Origin: Anaeromyxobacter dehalogenans 2CP-1
Lineage (GTDB): Bacteria > Myxococcota > Myxococcia > Myxococcales > Anaeromyxobacteraceae
Length of the DNA: 64,000 bases
Assembly: GCF_000022145.1 (NCBI RefSeq)
Contig: NC_011891.1
Span: 4,818,501-4,882,500, forward strand
Reading direction: 5' to 3'
Below, in pieces: positions 10,681 through 20,900 of the stretch (its first letter is position 1; every line of letters starts with the position of its first letter). Under the pieces are notes generated by a model. It had not been told where the DNA came from. It saw nothing but the letters and a program-made list of their open reading frames with translations, and ran no database searches. A program made the position numbers and the translations under genes.

Positions 10681-11700
10681 CTACCGCGTGCTGGCCAGCG
10701 CCGCCAGCCCGGCCGCGTGCGGCGCGCGCACCACGCCGCGCTCGGTCACGATGGCGGTGACGAGCGCCGCGGGCGTGACGTCGAAGGCCGGGTAGCGCGC
10801 CGGGACCCCGACCGGCGCGATGCGCTGGCCGGCCAGCATGACCACCTCGTCGGCGCCGCGCTCCTCGATGGGGATGTCCGCGCCGGTGGGCGTGGCGAGG
10901 TCCACGGTGGACCACGGGGCGGCCACGTAGAAGGGCAGCCGGTGGTGCGCCGCGAGCACCGCCAGCGCGTAGGTGCCGATCTTGTTCGCCACGTCGCCGT
11001 TCGCGGCGATGCGGTCGGCGCCCACCACCACGCAGCCGATCTCGCCGCGCGCCATGAGCCAGCCGGCCATGCCGTCGGTGAGCAGCGTCACCGGGATGCC
11101 GTCGCGGTGCAGCTCCCAGGCGGTGAGCCGGGCGCCCTGCAGGAACGGGCGCGTCTCGTCGGCGAACACCGAGATGGCGTTCCCGGACTCGACCGCCGCG
11201 CGCACCACCCCGAGCGCGGTGCCGTAGCCGGCGGTGGCGAGCGCGCCGGCGTTGCAGTGGGTGAGCACCCGGGCGCGGGCGGGCACGAGCGGCGCGCCGA
11301 GCGCGCCGATGCGGCGGCAGGCCGCCTCGTCCTCGTCGCGGATGGCGTGCGCCTCGGCGAGCACGTCCGCGGCCGGCGCGCCGAGCCGCGCCGACATGCG
11401 CCGCACCGCCCAGGCCAGGTTCACCGCGGTGGGCCGGGCGCGGGCGAGCAGGTCCGCCGCGGCGCGCAGCCGCTCCGGGCCGGCGCCCCGCCGCGCCTCC
11501 ACGGCCAGTGCGTAGGCCGCCGCCACGCCGATGGCGGGCGCGCCGCGCACGGTGAGGTCCTTGATCGCGGCCGCCACCGCGTCGGCGGTGGAGAGCTCGA
11601 GCCAGCGCTCCTCGGCCGGCAGCGCCTTCTGGTCGAGCAGGCGCACCAGATCGCGGGCGTCGTCGTACAGCACCGGCCGCAGGGGTTCACGTACCGTCAT
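10681..11700 (-). CDS. mtnA: S-methyl-5-thioribose-1-phosphate isomerase
   Basis: MtnA isomerises methylthioribose-1-phosphate to methylthioribulose-1-phosphate in methionine salvage. The 339-residue protein has the family's catalytic cysteine in [20 protein letters not shown] (near 158) and the catalytic aspartate in [20 protein letters not shown] (near 237). [13 protein letters not shown] near 53 binds substrate. The ATG at 11700 overlaps the upstream gene's stop (ATGA) and follows GGGAGAG. No other methionine-salvage gene is in the window. It is last in the operon of zinc-ribbon and gat genes, an unusual place. Confidence 0.93.
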   Translation of the reverse strand: MTVREPLRPVLYDDARDLVRLLDQKALPAEERWLELSTADAVAAAIKDLTVRGAPAIGVAAAYALAVEARRGAGPERLRAAADLLARARPTAVNLAWAVRRMSARLGAPAADVLAEAHAIRDEDEAACRRIGALGAPLVPARARVLTHCNAGALATAGYGTALGVVRAAVESGNAISVFADETRPFLQGARLTAWELHRDGIPVTLLTDGMAGWLMARGEIGCVVVGADRIAANGDVANKIGTYALAVLAAHHRLPFYVAAPWSTVDLATPTGADIPIEERGADEVVMLAGQRIAPVGVPARYPAFDVTPAALVTAIVTERGVVRAPHAAGLAALASTR

Positions 11701-11912
11701 CGCTCTCCCTTGCCCAGCCCGGCGAAGAGCCGCAGCGCGAAGTACCCGGCCGCGCAGGCGGCCACGCCGGCCGCCGGCCAGCGCCCCTGCGCGCCCAGCA
11801 CCCCGGCCACCACCGCCGAGCCCGCCAGCGCCACGCCCAGGAAGATCCGGCTCGGGCCGCCGGTCGCGCCGGCGCCGGCCGGCCCCGCACCCCACCCTGC
11901 CCAGCGCGCCAC
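11697..11912 (-). CDS. Small two-helix membrane protein
   Basis: This 71-residue protein is not recognised. It has two hydrophobic helices (about 22-42 and 46-62) and a short basic C-terminus (GLGKGER). It starts with GTG at 11912, after GGGGGA about seven bases upstream. It follows the gatB stop by two bases and overlaps mtnA by four, so it sits in the operon and is probably expressed. A link to the amidotransferase is only positional. Confidence 0.6.
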   Translation of the reverse strand: MARWAGWGAGPAGAGATGGPSRIFLGVALAGSAVVAGVLGAQGRWPAAGVAACAAGYFALRLFAGLGKGER

Positions 11913-11914
11913 GA

Positions 11915-13369
11915 TCAGTCCCCCAGCTTCCTGCGCAGCAGCGCGTTCACCACCGCCGGGTTGCCCTTGCCGCGCATCTCCTTCATGACCTGCCCGACGA
12001 AGAAGCCGAGGAGGTTCTTGCGGCCGCCGCGGTACTTCTCCGCCTCGCCCGGGTTCGCGGCGAGCACCTTGTCCACCGCGGCCTCGATGGCGCCCTCGTC
12101 GGACACCTGCGCGAGCCCCTTCGCCTTCACCACCGCGTCGGGCTCGGCGCCGGTGCGGAAGACCTCCTCCACCACCTGCTTCGCGCCCGGGCCGCCGATG
12201 GTGCCGGCGTCGACGAGGCGCAGCACCGCGGCGAGCCGCGCCGGCGTCATCTTCCAGGCGGCGGGCGCCTCGCCGGTCTCGTTCGCCAGCCGCGCCAGCT
12301 CCCCGGTCACCCAGTTCGCGACCTTCTTCGCCGCCTCCGGGCCGGCGCCGTACGCCCCGAGCGCCGCGTCGAACCAGGCCGCCACCGCGGCGTCCGCCAC
12401 CAGGTTGCCGGCGTCGTAGGCGGAGAGCCCCAGCCTGCGCTGGTAGCGCTCGGCCCGAGCGCGCGGCAGCTCCGGCAGCTCGCCGCGGATCCGCTCCACC
12501 AGCGCCGCCTCGACGATCACCGGCGGCAGGTCCGGCTCCGGGAAGTAGCGGTAGTCGTGCGCCTCCTCCTTCGAGCGCATCGAGCGGGTCTCGCCGCGGT
12601 CCGGGTCGAACAGCCGCGTCTCCTGCACCACCGGCTCGCCCGCCTCGATCAGCTCCACCTGGCGGCGCGCCTCGAACTCGATCGCCTGCTTCAGGAAGCG
12701 GAACGAGTTCATGTTCTTGATCTCGCAGCGCGTGCCGAGCTCGGAGGCGCCCTTGCGCATCACCGACACGTTCGCGTCGCAGCGGAGCGACCCCTCCTGC
12801 ATGTTCCCGTCGTTCACCCCGAGCGCCATCAGGATCGCGCGCAGCGCCTTCAGGTACTCGACGGCCTCCTCGGCGGAGCGCAGGTCCGGGCGCGAGACGA
12901 TCTCGACGAGCGGCACGCCGGCGCGGTTCAGGTCCACGCCGGAGGCGCCGTCCGCGGACACGTCGTGCACGTTCTTGCCGGCGTCCTCCTCCATGTGGAT
13001 CCGGACCAGCCGCGCGGTGTGGTCGCGGCCCTCGAGCGTGAACGTCACCTCGCCGCCCTCGCAGATGGGCAGCTCGTACTGCGAGATCTGGTAGCCCTTC
13101 GGGAGGTCCGGGTAGAAGTAGTTCTTCCGCGCGAACACGCTCTTCGGGCGGATCTCGCAGCCGAGCGCGAGACCGGTCCGCACCGCCATCTCCACCACCG
13201 CGCGGTTCAGCGCCGGGAGCGCGCCGGGGAGGCCCAGGCACACCGGGCAGGTGTGCGCGTTCGGCGCGCCGCCGAACGCGGTGGAGCAGCCGCAGAAGAT
13301 CTTGCTCCGGGTGAGGAGCTGCGCGTGGACCTCGAGCCCGATCACCACCTGGAAGTCGGAGAGGGGCAT
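11915..13369 (-). CDS. gatB: Asp/Glu-tRNA amidotransferase subunit B
   Basis: GatB carries the kinase active site of GatCAB, which converts Glu-tRNA(Gln) or Asp-tRNA(Asn) to the amidated forms. The 484-residue protein opens with [16 protein letters not shown], then the zinc cysteines CGCS and CPVCLGLPG (about 27-47). [20 protein letters not shown]-type residues appear near 150, and [18 protein letters not shown] near 215. The C-terminal helical and YqeY-like tail (about 300-484) contacts tRNA. It lies directly between gatA (one base) and a small membrane gene (two bases), in the order gatC-gatA-gatB. Confidence 0.97.
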   Translation of the reverse strand: MPLSDFQVVIGLEVHAQLLTRSKIFCGCSTAFGGAPNAHTCPVCLGLPGALPALNRAVVEMAVRTGLALGCEIRPKSVFARKNYFYPDLPKGYQISQYELPICEGGEVTFTLEGRDHTARLVRIHMEEDAGKNVHDVSADGASGVDLNRAGVPLVEIVSRPDLRSAEEAVEYLKALRAILMALGVNDGNMQEGSLRCDANVSVMRKGASELGTRCEIKNMNSFRFLKQAIEFEARRQVELIEAGEPVVQETRLFDPDRGETRSMRSKEEAHDYRYFPEPDLPPVIVEAALVERIRGELPELPRARAERYQRRLGLSAYDAGNLVADAAVAAWFDAALGAYGAGPEAAKKVANWVTGELARLANETGEAPAAWKMTPARLAAVLRLVDAGTIGGPGAKQVVEEVFRTGAEPDAVVKAKGLAQVSDEGAIEAAVDKVLAANPGEAEKYRGGRKNLLGFFVGQVMKEMRGKGNPAVVNALLRRKLGD

Positions 13370-13370
13370 C

Positions 13371-14845
<1,475 letters not shown>

Positions 14846-14849
<4 letters not shown>

Positions 14850-15139
14850 TCGATGATCCTCGGCACCTTGAAGGCGGTGCCCTCGCGCGCCGGGGCGGCG
14901 GCGGTCGCCTCCTCCGGCGTCAGCGACGGGAGCACCGCGTCCTCGCGCCGCGCCGGCAGCTCGCCGGCGGCGAGCGCGTGGGTCATCGGCTCGACCGCCG
15001 TGACGTCGAGCTCCTCGAGCTGGCGGACGTGGTCGAGGATGGCCGAGAGCTGCCCGGCGAAGGTGCGCTCCTCCTCCTCGGACAGCCTCAGCCGCGCCAG
15101 CACGGCGATGCGCCGGACCTCCTCGAGCGACAGCGCCAT
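14846..15139 (-). CDS. gatC: Asp/Glu-tRNA amidotransferase subunit C
   Basis: GatC is the small belt subunit that holds GatA and GatB together. The 97-residue protein has the typical N-terminus [19 protein letters not shown], the helix [16 protein letters not shown], and the C-terminal extended segment ending in FKVPRII. It lies seven bases after the zinc-ribbon gene and overlaps gatA by four bases. The presence of GatCAB implies that the organism makes Gln-tRNA and/or Asn-tRNA by the indirect route. Confidence 0.95.
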
Positions 15140-15146
15140 CTGCCGC

Positions 15147-15482
15147 CTACGCCTTCGACTCCGGCTTGAACCAGTTCAGGATCGCGCTCATCACGCCGCG
15201 CGACTCCGGCTTCTCGAGGTGCTCGAGCTCGCCCTTGTCGAGGAAGATGCCGCTGCACGAGAAGCACACGTCCACGTCCACGCCGCGGAGCTTCATCTCC
15301 TGCATCTGCATGCCGCACTTCGGGCAGTGCATGAAGTGGAGGTCCTTCAGGCGCTTCCGCTCCGACTCCTCCGTCTCCTTCTTGAGCTGGAGCGCGAGCT
15401 TCCGCTTCTTCTCGGCGTCCTCGCGGACGAAGTACTCGTCCTCGGTGGTGGACGGCTTCCCCGGCGTTCCCTTGTCGGACAT
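15147..15482 (-). CDS. zf-TFIIB-type zinc-ribbon protein
   Basis: The 111-residue protein has a lysine/glutamate-rich helical N-terminal half (about 15-48) and a zinc ribbon (about 52-90). The ribbon is HCPKCGMQMQEMKLRGV followed by DVCFSCSGIFLDKGELE, the pattern of the zf-TFIIB family (CPxC...CxxCxGxxLD). Its molecular role is not known. The ATG at 15482 is favoured because GAGGAG lies at good spacing upstream; it overlaps the stop of the upstream TPR gene (ATGA). Operon position just ahead of gatC hints at a role near translation, but this is inference only. Confidence 0.85.
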   Translation of the reverse strand: MSDKGTPGKPSTTEDEYFVREDAEKKRKLALQLKKETEESERKRLKDLHFMHCPKCGMQMQEMKLRGVDVDVCFSCSGIFLDKGELEHLEKPESRGVMSAILNWFKPESKA

Positions 15483-15484
15483 GG

Positions 15485-16645
15485 TCATCTCCTCAGTGCG
15501 TCGATGGCGTTCCGGGCGACCGCGGCCTCCTCGCCGTCGGGATGATGCGCGAGGTACCGCTCGTAGTACCTGATGGCTTCCGCGTCGTTCCCCTGCCACC
15601 GGTATGTCTCGGCGAGCCCGAGGGTGGCGTCCGGATTCTCCGGCTCCACCCGCAGCGCCGCCTGGAAGGCCGCCTCGGCGGAAGGGTAGCGGGCGAGATC
15701 GAGATAGCACAAACCCTGCCCGGTCAGGGCCGCCACGTTGTCGGGATCCGCGGCGAGCACGCCGCGGTAGAGCTCGAGCGCCCGCGCGATCTGGCCGCGG
15801 CTCCGCAGGCGGCCGGCCTGCGCGAGCGCGTCGGCGCCCGCGGGCGGCCTCGCGGCGGCGCCCGCCTGCTCCGGCGCGGCCGCGGGCGGCGCGGCGTCCG
15901 GCGAGGGCGCGGCGCCGGGCGCCTCCGCCGGCGCGGGCGCGGGAGCGCCGGTGGGCGGCGGTGCGCCCGGGGCGATGGCGCCGGTGGGCGAGGGCTCGCC
16001 GGGGGATCCGGCCGCGGGCGACGGCGAGGTGGGCGCGGCCTCGGGCGCGACCGCGGACGGCGGGGCCGGCTCTGCGCCGGGCTGCGGTCCGGGCGCGGCC
16101 GGCTCGGCCTCCGTCGGCGGCGAGGCGGCGTCGCCGCCGAACAGGTCCACCTGGGCGCGCATCCGGTCGAGGAGCACCTTCGCCCCGAGCCCGAGCCCGC
16201 CGGCGAGCACCAGCGCCAGGATCAGCTGCGGCGCCCGGCTCCGCCGCAGGCTGGTGGAGGGCGGGCTCCCCGGATCGAACGTGCCGGCGCCGAACGCGGC
16301 GGGCGGCTCGATGCGGGCCGCGGTGGGCGGGACGACCGGGCGCGGGACGTCCGGCGGCGCAGGAGGGGCCGCCGCGGGCGAGGCGGCGCGCGCGCCGGGT
16401 GTCGCGGGCGCGGCCGGGGGCGCCGGCGGGGCGGGGGCGGCGGGAGGTCCGGCCCGGGGCGGCGGCGCGAGCGGCCTCGCGCCGAGCGCGTGCTCCGGGC
16501 GGAGCGGGGTGGTGACGAACACCACCTTCCGTCTCACCTCGAAGAGGTACCCGCAGTTGGTGCACTGAAGGGCCACGCCGGCGGCCGTCACCTGCTCGTC
16601 CTCGAGCACGTAGGCCGCCCTGCAGCGCTCGCAGCGGATGTCCAT
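15485..16645 (-). CDS. MJ0042-type zinc-ribbon membrane protein with C-terminal TPRs
   Basis: The 386-residue protein has four parts. An N-terminal MJ0042-type zinc ribbon (MDIRCERCRAAYVLEDE...CTNCGYLF, about 1-36) comes first, then a long alanine/proline-rich linker, one membrane helix (about 137-157), and a second Pro/Ala linker. Three TPR-like repeats close it (about 280-386, for example ALELYRGVLAADPDNVAALTG). This layout is common in myxobacteria; the function is unknown. The start is fixed by the zinc ribbon. TAGAAT (16679-16684) lies 33 bases upstream of the start. It heads a seven-gene operon ending with mtnA. Confidence 0.85.
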   Translation of the reverse strand: MDIRCERCRAAYVLEDEQVTAAGVALQCTNCGYLFEVRRKVVFVTTPLRPEHALGARPLAPPPRAGPPAAPAPPAPPAAPATPGARAASPAAAPPAPPDVPRPVVPPTAARIEPPAAFGAGTFDPGSPPSTSLRRSRAPQLILALVLAGGLGLGAKVLLDRMRAQVDLFGGDAASPPTEAEPAAPGPQPGAEPAPPSAVAPEAAPTSPSPAAGSPGEPSPTGAIAPGAPPPTGAPAPAPAEAPGAAPSPDAAPPAAAPEQAGAAARPPAGADALAQAGRLRSRGQIARALELYRGVLAADPDNVAALTGQGLCYLDLARYPSAEAAFQAALRVEPENPDATLGLAETYRWQGNDAEAIRYYERYLAHHPDGEEAAVARNAIDALRR

Positions 16646-16678
16646 CGGTCCCCGGAGAAAACCTCGCGCTTCCGCAGG

Positions 16679-16740
16679 ATTCTACGCGAGCGCCCCCCGC
16701 CCCGCCGAAAAATTGACCCCCCGGTACCCCCCGATATCCT
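16679..16740. promoter_or_regulatory. Divergent promoter region of ftsK and the zinc-ribbon/gat operon
   Basis: On the plus strand TTGACC (16713-16718), 16 bases and TATCCT (16735-16740) form a good ftsK promoter with a leader of about 56 bases. On the minus strand TAGAAT (16679-16684) is a likely -10 for the MJ0042-gat operon, without a clear -35. The two promoters do not overlap. Confidence 0.6.
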
Positions 16741-16802
16741 CCCGGAGGCAGGCCCTCGTCCGCGCGAGCGGCGTGTTCCACCCTCGAGGTCCCGTCGTCG
16801 CC

Positions 16803-19598
16803 ATGGGCAAGCCCAAAGCCAATCGCCGTGTCTCCCCGAAGGAAAAGGGAAAGCGCGGCGACCCGCCCGCCGAGCGCGCGAAGGGCGGCGCCGCCCCGCG
16901 CACCGGCATGGCGCGCGACGTCGGCGCGGTGGTCCTGTTCGCCGCCGCGCTCGGCAGCGGCCTCTCGCTCGCGACCTACTCCTCGCTCGACGCGGCGCTG
17001 ATCGCGCACGGCATCGCGCCCGCCAACCTGGTCGGCCCGGTCGGCCACCGGACCGCGTCCGCGCTGTACGGCGTGCTGGGCCTCTCGGCCCTGGTGCTCC
17101 CGTTCGGCCTGGGCGCCGCGGCCTGGCGCCTCTTCCGCGGCGCGCCCCCGCGCATCACGCTCGTGTCGGCCGGCGCGTACACCGTGCTCACGCTCTCGGT
17201 GGCGACGCTCGGGCACCTGGCGCTCGCCGGCAGCGTCTCGCTCCCGTTCCCGCCCGGCGGCGCGGTGGGCGCCGCGCTCGCGCGGCCGAGCGTCCACGCG
17301 TTCTCGCTGTGGGGCAGCGTCATCCTGGTGGGCGCCACCGCCACGGTGGCGGCCATCGTGGCCTGCGACCTGAAGGTGCAGACGGTGGGCGCCGCGCTCT
17401 GGCGCGCGCTCGCCGCCACCGCCGGCTTCCTCTCGCGCCGCCTCGCCACCGCGGTCGACGAGCACCGCGTCGCCGTCGCCGAGCTGCGCGCCGAGGAGGC
17501 CGCCGAGCGCGAGCGCCGGCTCGCGGCCGAGCAGCTCGCCGAGACGGCCGAGATCGAGGCGAACGGCGAGGAGGCGCACGAGGAGGCCCGCGCCGTGGCC
17601 GGCGCGCTCGCGCTCGAGCAGCTCCGCCGCGACACGTTCGAGGATCCGGCCTGGGTGGAGGGGCTCGCCCCCGCGCCCGAGCCGCGCGAGGAGGCCGAGG
17701 GCGCCGGAGAGGGCGAGCCGGCCGCCGAGGAGCCGCCGCGCCGCCGCCGCAAGGCGCGCGAGCCGGAGAAGGCGGTCGACGTGCGGGCCGAGCTCGAGGA
17801 CCCCGCCGCGCTGCCGGTCCCGGCGCGCGCCGAGAAGCCGGAGATCGTGGTCTCGCAGGCGATGCTGGAGCGCGCCCGCAAGAAGGAGAAGAAGAAGGAG
17901 GCGCCCGCCTTCGCGTTCCAGAAGGCCGGCGACGTGTTCCAGCTCCCGGCCACCGACCTGCTCGACGTCCACGACGAGAAGGCGAAGGACCTCGACACGG
18001 CCGGCCTGACGCGCACGGCCGAGGTGATCGTCGCGACGCTCGCCCAGCACGGCGTGGACGGGACCATCAAGCACATCCGGCCCGGGCCGGTGGTGACGCT
18101 CTACGAGTTCTCCCCGGTCGCGGGCGTGAAGCTCGCGCGGATCGAGAACCTCGACAAGGAGCTCACCATGGCGCTCAGCGCCACCCGGATCCGCATCATC
18201 GCGCCGATCCCGGGCAAGGGCGTGGTGGGCATCGAGGTCCCGAACCGCGACCGCGCCACCGTGTGGCTGCGCGACATCCTCGAGTCGGAGTCGTTCGCCT
18301 CGGCGGGCGGCTTCCTGCCGCTCGGCCTCGGCAAGAACATCGAGGGCATCCCGTACTGCGTGGACCTGCAGCGGATGCCGCACCTGCTCATCGCCGGCAC
18401 CACCGGCTCGGGCAAGTCGGTCGGCCTCAACACCATGATCCTGTCGATGCTCTTCCGCCAGACGCCGGCGGAGGTCCGCATGATCATGGTGGACCCGAAG
18501 ATGACCGAGCTGTCCACCTACGAGGACATCCCGCACCTGCTGCTGCCGGTGGTCACCGACCCGCAGAAGGCGGCGCGCGCGCTGCAGTGGGCCGTGGACG
18601 AGATGGAGCGGCGCACGCAGATCCTCGCCGACACCGGCTCGAAGGACCTCAAGTCGTACAACGGCAAGGTGGAGAAGCTGCGCACCGAGGGCCGCACCTT
18701 CGAGGACCGCGACGAGGCCGCGCCGCCCCGCAAGCTGGTGGTGGTGGACGTGGCCGCGGGCGAGTCGGAGGACGAGGTCTCGGCTCGCGCCGCGAGCGAC
18801 GCGGCCGCCGGCGGCGGGTGGCACCCGCTGCCCGGCGAGGCGGTGGCGGGCTCGCCCGAGTTCGAGGACCCCACCGCGCCGCCGCCCGCCGACCCGGTGG
18901 CCGCGCGCGACGAGAAGAAGCTGCCGCAGAAGCTGCCGTACATCGTGGTGGTGATCGACGAGCTGGCCGACCTCATGATGACCGCGCCGCGCGAGGTGGA
19001 GATCTCGCTCGCGCGCCTCGCGCAGAAGGCCCGCGCCACCGGCATCCACCTCATCGTCGCCACGCAGCGCCCGTCCACCGACGTGGTCACGGGCATGATC
19101 AAGAACAACTTCCCCGCGCGCATCACGTTCCGGCTCGCCTCGCGCCACGACTCGCAGACCATCATCAACGGCCCCGGCGCCGAGACGCTGCTCGGCGACG
19201 GCGACATGCTGGTGCTCACCGCCACCGCGCCGGTGACCCGCGTGCAGGGCGCGTTCGTCTCCGAGGAGGAGCTGCACCGGGTGGTCGGCTTCCTGAAGGA
19301 GCAGGGCAAGCCGGTCTACGACGAGTCGATCCTGAAGGCGCGCGAGGGCGCCGGCCCGGGCGGCTACGATCCCGACGAGGACGACCCGGTGTACGACCAG
19401 GCCATCGACCTCGTCTCGCGCATGGAGGAGGTCTCGGTCTCGAAGCTCCAGCGCGAGATGCGCCTCGGCTACAACAAGGCCGCGAAGATCATCGAGCGCA
19501 TGGAGCGCGAGGGCATCGTCGGCCCGCCGAACGGCGTGAAGCCGCGCCAGGTGCTGATCCGCCCCGCCGGCGAGACCAGCGCGATCCCGAACGTCTGA
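16803..19598 (+). CDS. ftsK: DNA translocase FtsK/SpoIIIE
   Basis: FtsK is the septal motor that pumps chromosome ends apart at division. The 931-residue protein has four N-terminal membrane helices (about 38-190), an acidic/alanine-rich linker (about 210-340) and the motor. The motor has GTTGSGKSVGLN (Walker A, near 533), YIVVVIDELADLMM (Walker B, near 715) and ATQRPSTDVVTGMIKNN. The C-terminal gamma winged-helix domain (about 866-931, SVSKLQREMRLGYNKAAKII) reads KOPS-type sites. A segment of some 70 residues rich in Ala/Asp/Pro is inserted between the two Walker motifs (about 622-700), where most homologues have a short loop. The ATG at 16803 has no evident Shine-Dalgarno. Confidence 0.96.
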   Translation: MGKPKANRRVSPKEKGKRGDPPAERAKGGAAPRTGMARDVGAVVLFAAALGSGLSLATYSSLDAALIAHGIAPANLVGPVGHRTASALYGVLGLSALVLPFGLGAAAWRLFRGAPPRITLVSAGAYTVLTLSVATLGHLALAGSVSLPFPPGGAVGAALARPSVHAFSLWGSVILVGATATVAAIVACDLKVQTVGAALWRALAATAGFLSRRLATAVDEHRVAVAELRAEEAAERERRLAAEQLAETAEIEANGEEAHEEARAVAGALALEQLRRDTFEDPAWVEGLAPAPEPREEAEGAGEGEPAAEEPPRRRRKAREPEKAVDVRAELEDPAALPVPARAEKPEIVVSQAMLERARKKEKKKEAPAFAFQKAGDVFQLPATDLLDVHDEKAKDLDTAGLTRTAEVIVATLAQHGVDGTIKHIRPGPVVTLYEFSPVAGVKLARIENLDKELTMALSATRIRIIAPIPGKGVVGIEVPNRDRATVWLRDILESESFASAGGFLPLGLGKNIEGIPYCVDLQRMPHLLIAGTTGSGKSVGLNTMILSMLFRQTPAEVRMIMVDPKMTELSTYEDIPHLLLPVVTDPQKAARALQWAVDEMERRTQILADTGSKDLKSYNGKVEKLRTEGRTFEDRDEAAPPRKLVVVDVAAGESEDEVSARAASDAAAGGGWHPLPGEAVAGSPEFEDPTAPPPADPVAARDEKKLPQKLPYIVVVIDELADLMMTAPREVEISLARLAQKARATGIHLIVATQRPSTDVVTGMIKNNFPARITFRLASRHDSQTIINGPGAETLLGDGDMLVLTATAPVTRVQGAFVSEEELHRVVGFLKEQGKPVYDESILKAREGAGPGGYDPDEDDPVYDQAIDLVSRMEEVSVSKLQREMRLGYNKAAKIIERMEREGIVGPPNGVKPRQVLIRPAGETSAIPNV

Positions 19599-19894
19599 TC
19601 CCGCGCGCCCGCGGCGCATCGCCCGTCCGTTCTCGCGCGCACGCACCGGCGCACGTTCTCCTACATCGGTGCCGGTGGATTTCCCTTCCGCGATGCCCGG
19701 AGGGGAAGTCCCGGTGGTGGCGCGGTGTTCCCCTGCGGCGCGGCGATCCCGCGCGGGCGCCGGAGGTTGTCCGGCTCCCCGGGTCCGCGGTACACCCGCA
19801 GCGGGGGCGCGCGTCCGCGCTCCGCCGCCGGGCCCACGGCATCGAAGGCGCCGGGACCGGCGCGACACGACTTTCATCCGGAAGGAAGGACCGC
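19599..19894. other. Intergenic region between ftsK and the OmpA-like gene, with one hairpin
   Basis: No gene is seen in these 296 bases. An imperfect inverted repeat, GGATTTCCCTTCCG (19678-19691) and CGGAGGGGAAGTCC (19698-19711), pairs in most positions around a 6-base loop. It may be the ftsK terminator or part of a leader for the next gene. Confidence 0.5.
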
Positions 19895-20515
19895 ATGAAC
19901 AAGACCTCTCTTCGCCTCACCGCGGCCGTGACCGCGGTCCTGCTGTTCGCCGGTTGCCAGACGGCCGGCAAGCGCACCGCCATCGGCGCCGGCGCGGGCG
20001 GCCTCGCGGGCGCGGGCGTGGGCGCCCTCCTCGGCGGCAAGAAGGGCGCGCTCATCGGCGCCGGCGTCGGCGCGCTCGCCGGCGGCTCGGTGGGCCTGTA
20101 CCTCGACAAGCAGCACAAGGAGCTGGAGAAGATCGCCGAGACCAAGCGGACCGAGAACGGCCTGCTGGTCGAGATGAAGGGCGACATCCTGTTCGACTCC
20201 GGCAGCTCCGCGCTGAAGCCGGAGGCGATCTCCAAGCTCGAGCAGATGGGCGACGTCCTCGCCAAGTACGGCGACGACCGGATCCGCATCGAGGGCTACA
20301 CCGACGCGACCGGCTCGAAGTCGATGAACGAGGAGCTGTCGCTCCGCCGCGCCGACGCGGTGAAGCGCGTGCTCGTCGGCCGCGGCGTGCAGGAGAAGCA
20401 GATCACCGCGCTCGGCATGGGTCCGGTGCGGCCGGTGGCGGACAACGGCACGTCGGCGGGCCGCGCGCAGAACCGGCGCGTGGAGCTGCATATCGACGTG
20501 CCGAACGCGACTTGA
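19895..20515 (+). CDS. OmpA-family peptidoglycan-binding lipoprotein with glycine zipper
   Basis: This is an outer-membrane lipoprotein of 206 residues. The signal peptide ends in the lipobox LLFAGC (Cys near 21). A glycine-zipper segment follows (about 28-72: repeated GAGAGG, GALLGG, GAGVGAL), then an OmpA_C domain (about 88-200) that binds peptidoglycan. That domain has DILFDSGSSALKPEA, IEGYTDATGSKSMNEELS-type residues and the C-terminal GRAQNRRVEL. A strong Shine-Dalgarno, GGAAGGAAGGA, lies four bases before the ATG. It resembles YiaD/Pal-type proteins that tie the outer membrane to the wall. Confidence 0.92.
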   Translation: MNKTSLRLTAAVTAVLLFAGCQTAGKRTAIGAGAGGLAGAGVGALLGGKKGALIGAGVGALAGGSVGLYLDKQHKELEKIAETKRTENGLLVEMKGDILFDSGSSALKPEAISKLEQMGDVLAKYGDDRIRIEGYTDATGSKSMNEELSLRRADAVKRVLVGRGVQEKQITALGMGPVRPVADNGTSAGRAQNRRVELHIDVPNAT

Positions 20516-20521
20516 TCGTAA

Positions 20522-20677
20522 CGAGGGCTGCGCCCTCGCCCCACGGAGCGCAGCTCCGTGGGGCCCCACTCCTGCTTCGCGGGGCCCGTGACCGCTCGCG
20601 CCCGCTTTCGCGGGCTCGCGAGCGGTCCCCGCGGGGAGGGGCGTTGCCCCTCCCCAGCTGCGCTGGGGCCCCTCCCT
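20522..20677. repeat. Interspersed palindromic repeat, family 1, copy B
   Basis: A chain of perfect hairpins follows the OmpA-like gene: GAGGGC/GCCCTC (20523-20537), an 11-bp stem CCCCACGGAGC/GCTCCGTGGGG (20539-20563), and the core hairpin (left 20590-20605, TTTC loop, right 20610-20627). A 10-bp stem GGGGAGGGGC/GCCCCTCCCC (20633-20655) and CCCCAGC/GCTGGGG (20652-20668) complete it. The core arms differ in sequence from copy A but pair equally well and keep the two extra bases on the right arm. Confidence 0.8.
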
Positions 20678-20690
20678 GATCGGAGACCCC

Positions 20691-20792
20691 ATGAGCCCTT
20701 CGACCGGGCCCCGGTGGCGCGAGCTCGGCGCGGCGATCGTGCTCGCGGCGGCTTGCGCGGGGCTCGTGCGGATCTTCTTCTTCACGCACTGA
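20691..20792 (+). CDS. Possible 33-residue single-helix membrane peptide
   Basis: A short open frame encodes 33 residues: a polar N-terminus with a Trp-Arg pair, one hydrophobic helix (about 13-31, LGAAIVLAAACAGLVRIFFF) and a Thr-His end. CGGAG lies at good distance before the ATG. It follows the palindromic repeat after the OmpA-like gene on the same strand. Nothing similar is recognised; it could be a small membrane protein or a chance frame. Confidence 0.4.
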   Translation: MSPSTGPRWRELGAAIVLAAACAGLVRIFFFTH

Positions 20793-20810
20793 GGGCGGTC
20801 GCACCGCGGC

Positions 20811-20900
20811 GCTCACCCTGAGCGTAGGCGGGCCGCAGGGCCGCCGGAGTCGAAGGGCCGGAGTCGAAGGGCCGGAGTCGAAGGGCCGGAGTCGAAGGCC
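20811..20900. repeat. Repeat family 2 copy with 14-bp tandem array
   Basis: The box CGCTCACCCTGAGCGTAG (20811-20827) is followed by a variable hairpin (GCGGGCCGC/GGCCGCC) and GGAGTCGAAGG. The last box is then repeated as a 14-bp tandem unit GGGCCGGAGTCGAA, about four copies up to 20898. It fills the gap between convergent genes and ends at the plsY stop. Confidence 0.75.

Noticed and set aside
15542-20515. Long plus-strand open frame joined to the OmpA-like lipoprotein
   Set aside because: It crosses the antisense of a real gene and an alternative frame of ftsK. Only the part from the ATG at 19895, with lipobox and Shine-Dalgarno, is a gene.
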